The position numbers and the translations under genes were made by a program. A model generated the notes under the pieces. The model had not been told where the DNA came from. It worked only from the letters and a program-made list of their open reading frames with translations, and did not search any database. This document shows positions 8,701-14,961 of a stretch of DNA of 29,004 bases, piece after piece (position 1 is the stretch's first letter; each line of letters starts with the position of its first letter). This stretch comes from a virus, in the IMG/VR virus record IMGVR_UViG_3300044491_001197, positions 1 to 29,004 of that record; one strand, 5' to 3'.

Positions 8701-10957
8701 GAGAACCACTAATATTAGTATCAATTTCTAATGTAGCACTTGAACCCGTATATGCTGTTGAACTATTATCTGCAAATCTAACATACCCACTTGGAATTGT
8801 ATTTACTTCCCATCGCTGAGATACAGCAGAGGTGAATGTTACGTTTGATATAGTATATCCATTAGAATTTGTTGTTAGATTATCACCTTGAACCGATGAT
8901 TCTAATGTATAGTATGTACCACCATTAGCGCCAATAGTTGATGCGGCGTCATCTGAAATTGGAATTGTAATTAATGCACTTGCGGTATCAGCATTATATG
9001 CATCGCCAACATTAACTCTATAAACATATCGGTTTGCAATATCAGAATTTAAAAATACTGATGACCTACGGGTAACTGCACCTGCAATATTCATTTGGAA
9101 TGCGTCTGCGGTAGGGTCGGTTAAAGATGTACCCCCAAGTGATGAAGTGATATTTGGATTTGAAATGTCACTTCCAGAATGTACCGATACCAATGTAAAA
9201 TCTTTATACAATATTGTATTGGCAGGATTACTATTATCCGTAGCAGATATACTACCAGCAGAAGCACCATCAGTTGAATTTTCATTAACACCTGAAATTC
9301 CTTGGTCTTGAATACCTGGACCCAAGTTGTCTACCACCTCAACACGATATGGTAGATATGTAATATTAGGAACATCATATCCGGCTTCGTAATTTGCATC
9401 AGATGCGGTCAATACAAAAGAGTATGATGTTATGTTTTCATAATCTAAAGAAGATGTTACTTGAACAAGGTCAATGTATTTTGATACGCCAGTAGTTCCA
9501 ATTGTAAATGAAAAATGGTCAGTACCTAAACTACCAGTTCTAATGGTCAAAGCATCACTATCAGCATCAGTAACATAAACTCTATATTGTGTTTTAGTTG
9601 CAGCACTTGATGATTCATCTAATGATGCCGTAAATGATGTAATTGTGTTTCCACTCACACCATCAATTCTAAATACTGGTGCTGAATTTGGAGTTACACG
9701 AATATAAATTGTTTTTTCTACCGTGTTGTTTTGACCATCAGTTACTTGAATCAAGAATGGATGTGAACCGGAACCAGGAGTATTGTCCGTATTCATTGCT
9801 CTACTTGATGACGCTACAGCTCTAACAACACCAGCAGTAGATACTTCAAAGAAATTATCAGTATAACCACTTTGGATTGCCCAAGTTTGAGTATCACCAG
9901 GCGTAACATCTGTTGCGACAAGAGTTCCAATCAAAGCACCACTGCCGGTAAATTCTGGAATTGTAAATCCATGAGATGTAATTACCGGTGGGTCACCAAA
10001 TGAACCACCACCGCCACCAGAACCAAATCCGTATAGAGCTGCAGATGCAGATACACCTAATCTAAAGTGTGTTGATGATGTATCAATAGAAATTACATTT
10101 GATGTAATAGAAATACCATTACCGGCCGTGTAAGTTTCACCACCACCAGCACCAAATCCTGCTTCAGCTGCTGAACGAGATACCTCGGTATCAAAGTCAG
10201 TAATACTTGAAGTTGTGATTGGAAGTATTTGGTCTGAACTTGATACGAGACCACTTGGCACATTGATTAGACTATTGAAGTCACTTGTCCCACCACCAGT
10301 ACCGAATCCACTTGCAGCAGCTGATGCTGAAATATATGAATCGGTGATTACATCCGTAATTTGGGAAGACCCACTAACTAAACCACTTGGTTTGCCTGTT
10401 AGTTCAGTCCAAGTCGAAACTCCAGCGGAACCTGTATTGATTGTGATTGTAACTGCATTACCACTATTTGTAGCGGTTACTGCGTTACCAACAAAATCTA
10501 AACTACGCACATTTTCTGAAAGAGTGACTCCCTCATCCGATGCGGTAATGGCCAACCCACTACCACCACTACCACCACCAGAAAGTGATGATAAATCAAC
10601 ACTATTACCACTTGAAATGGTTAAAGCGTTTGTGGCTGAATTAAATGAAAGTGTTTGTGCATCCGAACCCGTATTGTCGTTTGCAGCGAGTTCATTTATT
10701 CGAGAATCAAATGATGCCGAATCATTGGGATATATATTTTCTCTAAAGTTATTATTAGCTACAATAGAGTTTTTCTGGAATGCAGAAATGGTGGCCGGTT
10801 TGTTTTGTATAGTTCTATAATCTATTTGACTGGATGCAGATACTACACCACTTGGTAGATTTGAAACAACCTGAGCCGAAGATGAAATAACACCATTAGT
10901 TGATGTAATATCACCAGTAAATGAACCACTAAATGAGCCGGTATAGTCAAATGGCAT
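5759..10957 (-). CDS. Giant 1732-aa surface adhesin with cadherin-like and 210-aa repeats
   Basis: This is the largest protein of the window. Residues 1-320 are Gly/Ser/Ala-rich fibre sequence with SASAAxxGFGxGGG linkers shared with the 464-aa protein. From about 322 (DPPVITSHGFTIPEF) to about 780 come cadherin/Ig-like beta domains, with phrases such as TDADSDALTIRTG and IRVTPNSAPVF. Four repeats then start at residues 787, 998, 1209 and 1418, each opening N(S/N)xxP; the last is truncated. Each full repeat has WxDTE(S/G)D, SIKDxHGF, (Y/F)xIES and WxDQYxN in the same order. From residue 1525 (ALWYAYLTEYGHYVG) to the end is a unique C-terminal domain, the candidate receptor-binding or enzymatic head; I do not recognise it. 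CGGAGAAA precedes the ATG. The design is that of a long virion fibre or Ig-like surface adhesin. Confidence 0.8.
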   Translation of the reverse strand: MPFDYTGSFSGSFTGDITSTNGVISSSAQVVSNLPSGVVSASSQIDYRTIQNKPATISAFQKNSIVANNNFRENIYPNDSASFDSRINELAANDNTGSDAQTLSFNSATNALTISSGNSVDLSSLSGGGSGGSGLAITASDEGVTLSENVRSLDFVGNAVTATNSGNAVTITINTGSAGVSTWTELTGKPSGLVSGSSQITDVITDSYISASAAASGFGTGGGTSDFNSLINVPSGLVSSSDQILPITTSSITDFDTEVSRSAAEAGFGAGGGETYTAGNGISITSNVISIDTSSTHFRLGVSASAALYGFGSGGGGGSFGDPPVITSHGFTIPEFTGSGALIGTLVATDVTPGDTQTWAIQSGYTDNFFEVSTAGVVRAVASSSRAMNTDNTPGSGSHPFLIQVTDGQNNTVEKTIYIRVTPNSAPVFRIDGVSGNTITSFTASLDESSSAATKTQYRVYVTDADSDALTIRTGSLGTDHFSFTIGTTGVSKYIDLVQVTSSLDYENITSYSFVLTASDANYEAGYDVPNITYLPYRVEVVDNLGPGIQDQGISGVNENSTDGASAGSISATDNSNPANTILYKDFTLVSVHSGSDISNPNITSSLGGTSLTDPTADAFQMNIAGAVTRRSSVFLNSDIANRYVYRVNVGDAYNADTASALITIPISDDAASTIGANGGTYYTLESSVQGDNLTTNSNGYTISNVTFTSAVSQRWEVNTIPSGYVRFADNSSTAYTGSSATLEIDTNISGSPYSGSNTIAIQITASENLFYTTKQYRNHTLNIVENSAPIGTYSETSANLNTNGARPSNTILTLTWSDTESDSLNHNTFTFSSDADITSSWDGAYEYTITPTSNLAAGTYYVSASIKDEHGFRTGEKNTSFTIAQAPTGSLSENGTFYVIESATTGDNIVLGTNGRTGTQGDLGVSYSPQYNSAAVASFTSSNEYIGVNSSGNLTVSSSISGSVNIYPGTITSDITWRDQYDNVGGPQTITVNLAINNAPSAAELTSTNRNTNQATDGNLLSTIKWTDTESDALNISSFVLTGVSASNLSSSYDGSNNFGLYANGDQSAGTISFTASIKDVHGFRTGVYTDDITIAQADNGTLTAPGNLFIIESATSGDGITNTTTGIGTAKTLSVTYSPSYGSPIAQNFTSDNPFVAVNSSTGVLTVGTDISGSGNTDGTTLTANIGWEDQYGNADSAPITVSVTPNNAPGVTTDTPNTNNQNTNLAVNGALLATLVWSDTEGDALDVDTFNLTGAGAASLSASYAGSNTFTIHANGDLSAATYNYSANIKDTHGFNQGTYTDGITISQAGGGSITGESFYIIESALSGSVITNDSDGVGSQANVNVTYSPNYGTQVAEQFNSNHSVIAIDSNGNLSVKSDISGSYINGDSISPTIYWVDQYGNEGTGSITINVTNNVLPEAAFADETINAPVSSGTKLVTITITDTESDSPYSVTLSGEGAASMSLAPQNAASSSWFINASDSSMTDAVTLNYTASIQDAYGEDIVEYKRSFSVGAAPAGGALWYAYLTEYGHYVGVSGADIYECIGDGAFLGNTSNDGVQDADSILDSFADGDMGTEIIVDNFVSGFFGANRKTYLVGSGSLLEDSNSTPILSKIIMRTGSTDPSIPTTALLIVMPSNGDAGLVPTTMGSSFGGSTSGEYLIYGDRSGTGGDGVNSFAIQTYNMNSGTYPNSSATSFTVLIGGKDAEPSPGVDYYLISTSGSAPSSTF
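6390..8600 (-). repeat. Tandem ~630-bp coding repeats in the giant adhesin gene
   Basis: Repeat units start at 8599, 7966, 7333 and 6706 on the gene strand, a spacing of 633, 633 and 627 bp. The fourth unit stops after about half its length at around 6390. The units are clearly related at protein level; DNA identity is patchy, indicating old duplications under divergent selection. Confidence 0.85.
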
Positions 10958-10987
10958 ATATTTCTCCGATAATTAAAATACTTTCCC

Positions 10988-11006
10988 TCACTTAATAAAT
11001 AGTGAG
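10988..11006 (-). promoter_or_regulatory. Promoter-like motif inside a small hairpin, before the 1732-aa gene
   Basis: The gene strand reads CTCACT-ATTTATTA-AGTGAG, a perfect 6-bp inverted repeat whose loop contains the motif variant ACTATTTATT (11003-10994). It lies 37 nt before the start codon at 10957. Either a promoter with a small dyad or a weak hairpin; it lacks the T-run of a terminator. Confidence 0.35.
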
Positions 11007-11023
11007 AAAATTAACGGAACTAC

Positions 11024-11683
11024 TTAATAGGAATATAATAATCGTAACACCTCATCCAAAGACTCATGTCTGTGGTTATCTTTCAGAGTCGTTGTATATA
11101 CATATTGAGAATCTTTTAACTTTGGTACATCGTGAACTGCTGAATCATTATTGAATTTTAAATCAATTTGTTGACCATCTCCACAAAGTATCATTCGAGA
11201 GTTTTTTCCCAATCTACCCAAGACCATTCCAAGTTGTTGTTTGGTCAAGTTTTGAAACTCATCTACTATAACTATACAATTATCAAAAGTTCTCCCTCTA
11301 AAGTGAGTTAAAGATACCAATTCAATATCTTCATTCTTTTCCATCTTTTCCAAAACTTCAGGTTTGTTGTAAACCTTTCTCATATTGGAACGAATTGGAA
11401 CTAACCAGGGTTCCATTTTTTCTTCCAATGACCCCGGCAAGAATCCGTTATCTTCGTTTGAAACTGTTGGTCGTGTTATAACGATTTTATTTACTTCTCT
11501 TTTAAAGAACAAATCCAATGCAATTTGAACTGCCATTAAGGTCTTACCACTACCGGCCTTTCCTAATATAAAATTGAATGGATGATAAAGTATTTGTGAT
11601 TTCGCTAACTTTTGTTCTTCTGATAATGAAAGTGTGAACCTAATGTCCCCCTTTGGTACTCTCTTCTCTACGTTTTCAGGCAT
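11024..11683 (-). CDS. phoH: PhoH-like P-loop ATPase
   Basis: Residues 41-48 are GKAGSGKT (Walker A) and 136-142 CIVIVDE (Walker B), followed by FQNLT as in PhoH family members. TRPTVSNEDNGFLPGSLEEK and a terminal CGDGQQIDL/DNHRHESL region complete the PhoH-like core. At 219 aa it is a compact single-domain member, as in other T4-like marine phages. PhoH proteins are predicted RNA/DNA helicase-type ATPases; the phage role is unsettled, with a link to phosphate stress proposed but not shown here. The gene sits alone between the gp23 terminator and the adhesin gene, with its own promoter-like motif 36 nt upstream and AAAGGGA as ribosome binding site. Family assignment is firm and function uncertain. 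Confidence 0.93.
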   Translation of the reverse strand: MPENVEKRVPKGDIRFTLSLSEEQKLAKSQILYHPFNFILGKAGSGKTLMAVQIALDLFFKREVNKIVITRPTVSNEDNGFLPGSLEEKMEPWLVPIRSNMRKVYNKPEVLEKMEKNEDIELVSLTHFRGRTFDNCIVIVDEFQNLTKQQLGMVLGRLGKNSRMILCGDGQQIDLKFNNDSAVHDVPKLKDSQYVYTTTLKDNHRHESLDEVLRLLYSY

Positions 11684-11718
11684 ATATCATTCCCTTTATG
11701 TTATGTAACGGACTTTGG

Positions 11719-11728
11719 TATAAATATG
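11719..11728 (-). promoter_or_regulatory. Promoter-like motif CATATTTATA upstream of phoH
   Basis: The gene strand carries CATATTTATA at 11728-11719, just after the gp23 terminator and 36 nt before the phoH start. It is one of eleven related intergenic sites in the window. Confidence 0.5.
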
Positions 11729-11740
11729 ATATAAACCAAT

Positions 11741-11767
11741 AAAAAAGGGGAGCCGAAGCCCCCCTTT
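11741..11767 (-). terminator. Strong UUCG terminator after gp23
   Basis: The gene strand reads AAAGGGGGGC-TTCG-GCTCCCCTTT and continues into a T-run. This gives a 10-bp stem with one G-U pair closed by a C(UUCG)G tetraloop. It begins 26 nt past the gp23 stop codon, as expected for the end of the highly expressed capsid transcript. Confidence 0.95.
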
Positions 11768-11792
11768 AATAAAGATTATGTTAATCTCTCAA

Positions 11793-13409
11793 TTAAGAGA
11801 AGATTTCCAAACCGTGAACGTATACTTTACCGTAGAACTCACCACGAACCATTTGCTTGGCGTAACGTGTCATTACACCTTTTCTTGGTTGGAAGTTTTT
11901 CGGGTCGTACACCAACGGAGTCATGATTAATGGAATGTATGGAGCGTAAACAGCACCACTTTCCAAGAATTGTGAACCTTTGAAGCCCATCAAGATAAGG
12001 TTTTCTTGCATATATGGGTTCTTGTAAACTTGGTAGCGATTAGCGAATGAACCTACTTGAGATACACCCATTGCGAATTGCATTTCGTTACCAGTACCTG
12101 AAGCAGCAAATCCTGGGATAGACTCAAGAACAGTAGCTACATCTGGAGAAACAACCATAAAGTTAGCGCCACCTCTCATTGTTTTGGTGTGAATTTGGTT
12201 AGAAACTCTTTGTAATTGAGTACCAAGAGTCTGGAACCATTGTTGTTGAGTGTATCTCTCAACAGCAGCATTCAAGCCAGAAGAAGTGAAACCACTACCA
12301 TTCCAAGAGTAACCGATACGAGCTGACCAGTAACCAGTAGTCAATGCGTTTTCTACCAACATATCCAAGATTTCGAGGTCGATTTCTTGTGAGATGTATT
12401 CAGACAACATTGAAGTCAATTCAGCTTCAGCATCGATTGAGTGGTATGCGTTCAAATCTTGAGCAAATTCAGGAGTCCATTGTGCTTTCAACTTACGAGT
12501 CTTAGCAACGATTGGCACAGAGCGAAGCTCTACGTTCAATTCTGGAATACCCAAATCAGTTTCAGGGTTTTGACCGAAACCAGCAGTAGTTTGTTCGAAG
12601 TCACCACGAGTGATGTCAGTTGGTTGCTTTTGGAACTTAACAGTAGCGTTACCGGCCAATGCTTCAGTAGAAGAACCTTTTACTACGAATACTACATTAG
12701 CACCTGACAATTTAGTGTATGCAGGGTAGTACTCGGTAATGGCAGATGCTTCGATAGCGAAAGCACGAACACCTTCAGAGTCGTAACCACTCAAATTAGC
12801 AACAGGAACAGCAACAGTGTAAAGGTCAGAAGACGCCCATACTGATGCAGAGAATGCTGAATCGTAGTTGATGTCACTCAAAGATGCCAACGATGCAGTT
12901 ACACAAGATGCTTCAGCAACAACTGATGCAGTATCTTGGATAGTGTAACCAAAACGACCAGCACCATAAAGACCTTCAGAAGCCTCATTAGCAGTTTCGG
13001 TGATACCGAATACAGAGTCAGTTTGTGAGTCTTTACCAGCACCTGTTTCAAATCCTGGCTGAGCAGTACCATACTTGAAATCCAAGTAGAATACAAGACC
13101 AGAAGGAAGGTTCATAGGTTGTACTGAAACGAATTCTTTAGCAGCGATTTCGCTGAAAATTCTTCGTACCAATGGAAGAGCGACACCAGCCCACTCTTCA
13201 GAGTTTGCAGAAGTACCAGTAGCAGAAGCTTCAGATACTAATTGTTTTGCTTGGTTTTCCAACAATGTAGCGATTCCAGCTCTTTCGAAGTCGGTAGTGA
13301 TACCTTCCAAAAGACCTGTTTTTTCCCACTTACCTACAAGGCCTTTGGCCTCTTCAGACATTTTCTTGTTGAAACCAGCAGATTCGTTTAATAATGAATT
13401 TGTGTTCAT
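11793..13409 (-). CDS. gp23: Major capsid protein (gp23-like)
   Basis: The protein forms the hexameric head shell of T4-like phages. T4 gp23-type features include RRIFSEIAAKEFVSVQPMN followed by PSGLVFYLDFKYG near residues 85-115 and the C-terminal TRYAKQMVRGEFYGKVYVHG. Length (538 aa) is typical. The N-terminus MNTNSLLNE|SAG looks like a capsid-targeting start, and QLVSE|ASATG gives a cleavage candidate after Glu60, close to the Glu65 processing point of T4 gp23. The segment around residues 140-250, with Ala/Ser-rich phrases such as ASVVAEASCVTASLASLSD, is probably the insertion domain. Upstream AAAGGATTAATAAG precedes the ATG, 29 nt from gp22. A strong terminator follows. Confidence 0.97.
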   Translation of the reverse strand: MNTNSLLNESAGFNKKMSEEAKGLVGKWEKTGLLEGITTDFERAGIATLLENQAKQLVSEASATGTSANSEEWAGVALPLVRRIFSEIAAKEFVSVQPMNLPSGLVFYLDFKYGTAQPGFETGAGKDSQTDSVFGITETANEASEGLYGAGRFGYTIQDTASVVAEASCVTASLASLSDINYDSAFSASVWASSDLYTVAVPVANLSGYDSEGVRAFAIEASAITEYYPAYTKLSGANVVFVVKGSSTEALAGNATVKFQKQPTDITRGDFEQTTAGFGQNPETDLGIPELNVELRSVPIVAKTRKLKAQWTPEFAQDLNAYHSIDAEAELTSMLSEYISQEIDLEILDMLVENALTTGYWSARIGYSWNGSGFTSSGLNAAVERYTQQQWFQTLGTQLQRVSNQIHTKTMRGGANFMVVSPDVATVLESIPGFAASGTGNEMQFAMGVSQVGSFANRYQVYKNPYMQENLILMGFKGSQFLESGAVYAPYIPLIMTPLVYDPKNFQPRKGVMTRYAKQMVRGEFYGKVYVHGLEIFS

Positions 13410-13438
13410 CTTATTAATCCTTTTCTTTAGGTTTAAAA

Positions 13439-14491
13439 TTATTTAATCAAACCAGCAAGCTTCTTAAATCTATCAGCTACTACGTTACCTTCAGAAATGA
13501 TTGATTTCTGCGGTGCGCTTGACTTCATAGGTTTAGATGCAAGTGATTCTTTAACAACTGTTTTAGGTTTTTTAGCAACATTTAAGTTCTCACCCAATGT
13601 AGCGAATACCAATTTTACTTCTCTTAAAGATGCGGCTCTATCGAAGTTCTCGATAACTTTCATCTTTTGGTTCTCGTTCAAATCAAAAGTTCTGAACAAC
13701 TTGTTAGTGTAAAGAAGTTTAGCGTTCAAAAGATTTACTTCGTTGATAGTGTTCTTCAATGATGTAATAACATTGTAAGCTTCTTCCAACTCGGTTTCTT
13801 TTTCTTCGTTCCAACCTTCTTCAACAGTTTCCTCTTCTTCAGAAACTTCTTCTTCATCAGCCATTTCTTTCAATGTAGAGATGATTTCTTCCAAAGACAA
13901 TTCTTCATCTTCTTCTTCAGTCAACTCATCATCATTTTCAATGTCAGATGAATCAAGTTCCTCTTCAAGGTCTTCTTCTTCAGATACTTCTTCAGCATCT
14001 TCTTCTTCAGATACTTCTTCATCGCCCAAAGCAGCTTCCAATTCAGCGATTACTGATTCCAAGTCCAACTCATCTTCCTCTTCGGTCATTTCATCTTCCT
14101 CTTCATCCATCATCTCTTCCATGTCGGCTTCTTCTTCTTCAGAACCCTCTTCTTCAGAATGCATTTCCTCTTCGTGAGACTCGATTTCATCAGAAGCGAT
14201 ATCAGCTACCTCTTCTTCTTCATCTGAATCTAACTCTTCTTCAACCTCTTCTTCAGAGTCCATGTCCAAATCCATTTCTTCCTCTTCGGTTTCCATCTCT
14301 GGCGCCATTGAGTCTTCCATTTCATCTTCGACTTCTTCTTCATCTTCTAACTCTTCAGCTAGTTTGTGAGAAAGCATTGATTGAAGTTTTGGAGTAAATG
14401 CCTCTTCGAGAGCCATCTTAGCGTTTGCTAATGCAGTTTCTTTTACGGCCTTGGCATCAGCGATAGCTTCTTTTAACAAATCTGATTTCAT
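13439..14491 (-). CDS. gp22: Prohead core scaffolding protein (gp22-like) with hyperacidic insert
   Basis: The protein would be the main scaffold around which gp23 assembles. Position directly before gp23 matches T4. The C-terminal part (about residues 220-300) contains NTINEVNLLNAKLLYTNKLF and NENQKMKVIENFDRA, which I recognise from gp22 homologues. Residues about 47-220 are almost entirely Glu, Asp, Ser and Met, longer than I expect for T4 gp22 (about 270 aa total). Cleavage-like sites (L/I)xE|(A/G/S) occur at LLKE|AIAD (residue 8), LEE|AFTP and IISE|GNVV, fitting the known complete digestion of gp22 by the prohead protease. AGGAGA lies at good spacing before the ATG. The DNA of the acidic part is a strongly purine-biased strand. 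Identity is well supported by context plus C-terminal similarity. Confidence 0.9.
   Translation of the reverse strand: MKSDLLKEAIADAKAVKETALANAKMALEEAFTPKLQSMLSHKLAEELEDEEEVEDEMEDSMAPEMETEEEEMDLDMDSEEEVEEELDSDEEEEVADIASDEIESHEEEMHSEEEGSEEEEADMEEMMDEEEDEMTEEEDELDLESVIAELEAALGDEEVSEEEDAEEVSEEEDLEEELDSSDIENDDELTEEEDEELSLEEIISTLKEMADEEEVSEEEETVEEGWNEEKETELEEAYNVITSLKNTINEVNLLNAKLLYTNKLFRTFDLNENQKMKVIENFDRAASLREVKLVFATLGENLNVAKKPKTVVKESLASKPMKSSAPQKSIISEGNVVADRFKKLAGLIK
13971..14021 (-). repeat. 27-bp-period tandem repeat in the gp22 acidic region
   Basis: A 24-bp sequence is exactly repeated at 13971-13994 and 13998-14021, encoding the two EEVSEEED-type units. Surrounding GAA/GAT-rich codons make a low-complexity tract from about 13790 to 14340. 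Confidence 0.8.
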
Positions 14492-14640
14492 TTGTTATCT
14501 CCTAAATTAAACTTTTGGATAATAAGATTATTGGGAATCTTAATAGAATATAAATTTCAATAATGATAATCACTCATTAGGGAGTGATATTTTTTCTAAT
14601 AAATATGGGACTTTTTTCCGAAACGATAGAGTGTTTACTA
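14492..14640 (-). promoter_or_regulatory. Control region before gp22: promoter-like motif and two hairpins
   Basis: This 149-nt gap carries CATATTTATT on the gene strand (14607-14598). It is followed by two perfect 7-bp inverted repeats with six-base loops: ATCACTC/GAGTGAT (14588-14569) and TAAGATT/AATCTTA (14542-14523). Neither is followed by a T-run, so they are leader structures or binding sites rather than typical terminators. AGGAGA at the end is the gp22 ribosome binding site. A second AT-rich promoter could lie near 14545-14556 (AAATTTATATTC). Confidence 0.4.
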
Positions 14641-14889
14641 TTAATAGTCTTCTCTTCTTCTTCGTACCCACTCAGCTCTGATGGCGTCATTCATCTTTTT
14701 TCTACGAGCCGTAGTTGGTTTTGTGTATTCACGATTGTGTTTAACGTAATCAATGATACCACTATCTTTCATCATACGTTTCCACTTACGAAGTGCGGCT
14801 TCAACATTACCATTGATAACTCTCACACCATTTGCGTGACCATAGAGGAATAACTCCTCTCTTTCTTTTCTAACTTTTTGTTCTGCCAT
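14641..14889 (-). CDS. rpsU: Phage-encoded ribosomal protein bS21
   Basis: Residues 22-78 match the bS21 pattern: VRVINGNVEAALRKWKRMMK, DSGIIDYVKHNREYTKPTTA, RRKKMNDAIRAEWVRRRR. The basic C-terminus and the (Y/F)xKPT core are diagnostic. It has about 20 extra N-terminal residues (MAEQKVRKEREELFLYGHAN) compared with E. coli bS21. bS21 binds the 30S platform next to the 3' end of 16S rRNA, so a phage copy could replace host bS21 and alter initiation. Unlike most neighbours, no Shine-Dalgarno sequence precedes the ATG (GTAAAAAAGTTATATAA instead). The gene sits alone between a terminator-like hairpin and the gp22 control region, a place unusual for a translation gene. Family assignment is confident; the effect on the ribosome is inference. 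Confidence 0.93.
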   Translation of the reverse strand: MAEQKVRKEREELFLYGHANGVRVINGNVEAALRKWKRMMKDSGIIDYVKHNREYTKPTTARRKKMNDAIRAEWVRRRREDY

Positions 14890-14902
14890 TTATATAACTT
14901 TT

Positions 14903-14943
14903 TTACAAAATAAAACGGACATCACTCAAAGTAACATCCGTTT
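14903..14943 (-). terminator. Terminator or attenuator between the methyltransferase and bS21 genes
   Basis: The gene strand from 14943 reads AAACGGATGTTAC-TTTGA-GTGATGTCCGTTT, a 13-bp stem with several G-U pairs, then TTTATTTTG. It would end methyltransferase transcripts. Because the promoter-like motif (14952-14943) touches its left arm, it could instead act as a leader hairpin for bS21. Confidence 0.7.
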
Positions 14944-14952
14944 ATAAATATA
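14943..14952 (-). promoter_or_regulatory. Promoter-like motif TATATTTATA before bS21
   Basis: The gene strand carries TATATTTATA, abutting the left arm of the hairpin. A start a few bases downstream would fall within that arm, so transcripts from this site could lack part of the stem and escape termination. This is inference from position. Confidence 0.45.
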
Positions 14953-14961
14953 GAGTTAAAT

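Noticed and set aside
10215-10820. Plus-strand 201-aa frame
   Set aside because: It is antisense to the Gly/Ser-rich start of the 1732-aa adhesin; codon bias of the sense gene leaves the frame open. All supported genes are on the other strand.
13971-14021. CRISPR-like short repeats
   Set aside because: The repeat is a 27-bp tandem coding unit with no spacers; it is protein-level duplication.
13881-14397. Plus-strand open frames over the gp22 region giving Ser-rich and Leu/Pro-rich proteins
   Set aside because: They are antisense shadows of the GAA/GAT-rich gp22 insert; low complexity keeps all frames open. They have no start context of their own.
14569-14588. Hairpin before gp22 as a terminator
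   Set aside because: The 7-bp stem is AT-rich and lacks a T-run; it is kept only as a possible leader structure.
14584-14853. Plus-strand 89-aa frame across bS21
   Set aside because: It is antisense to a clear bS21 gene, with no family resemblance or ribosome binding site.
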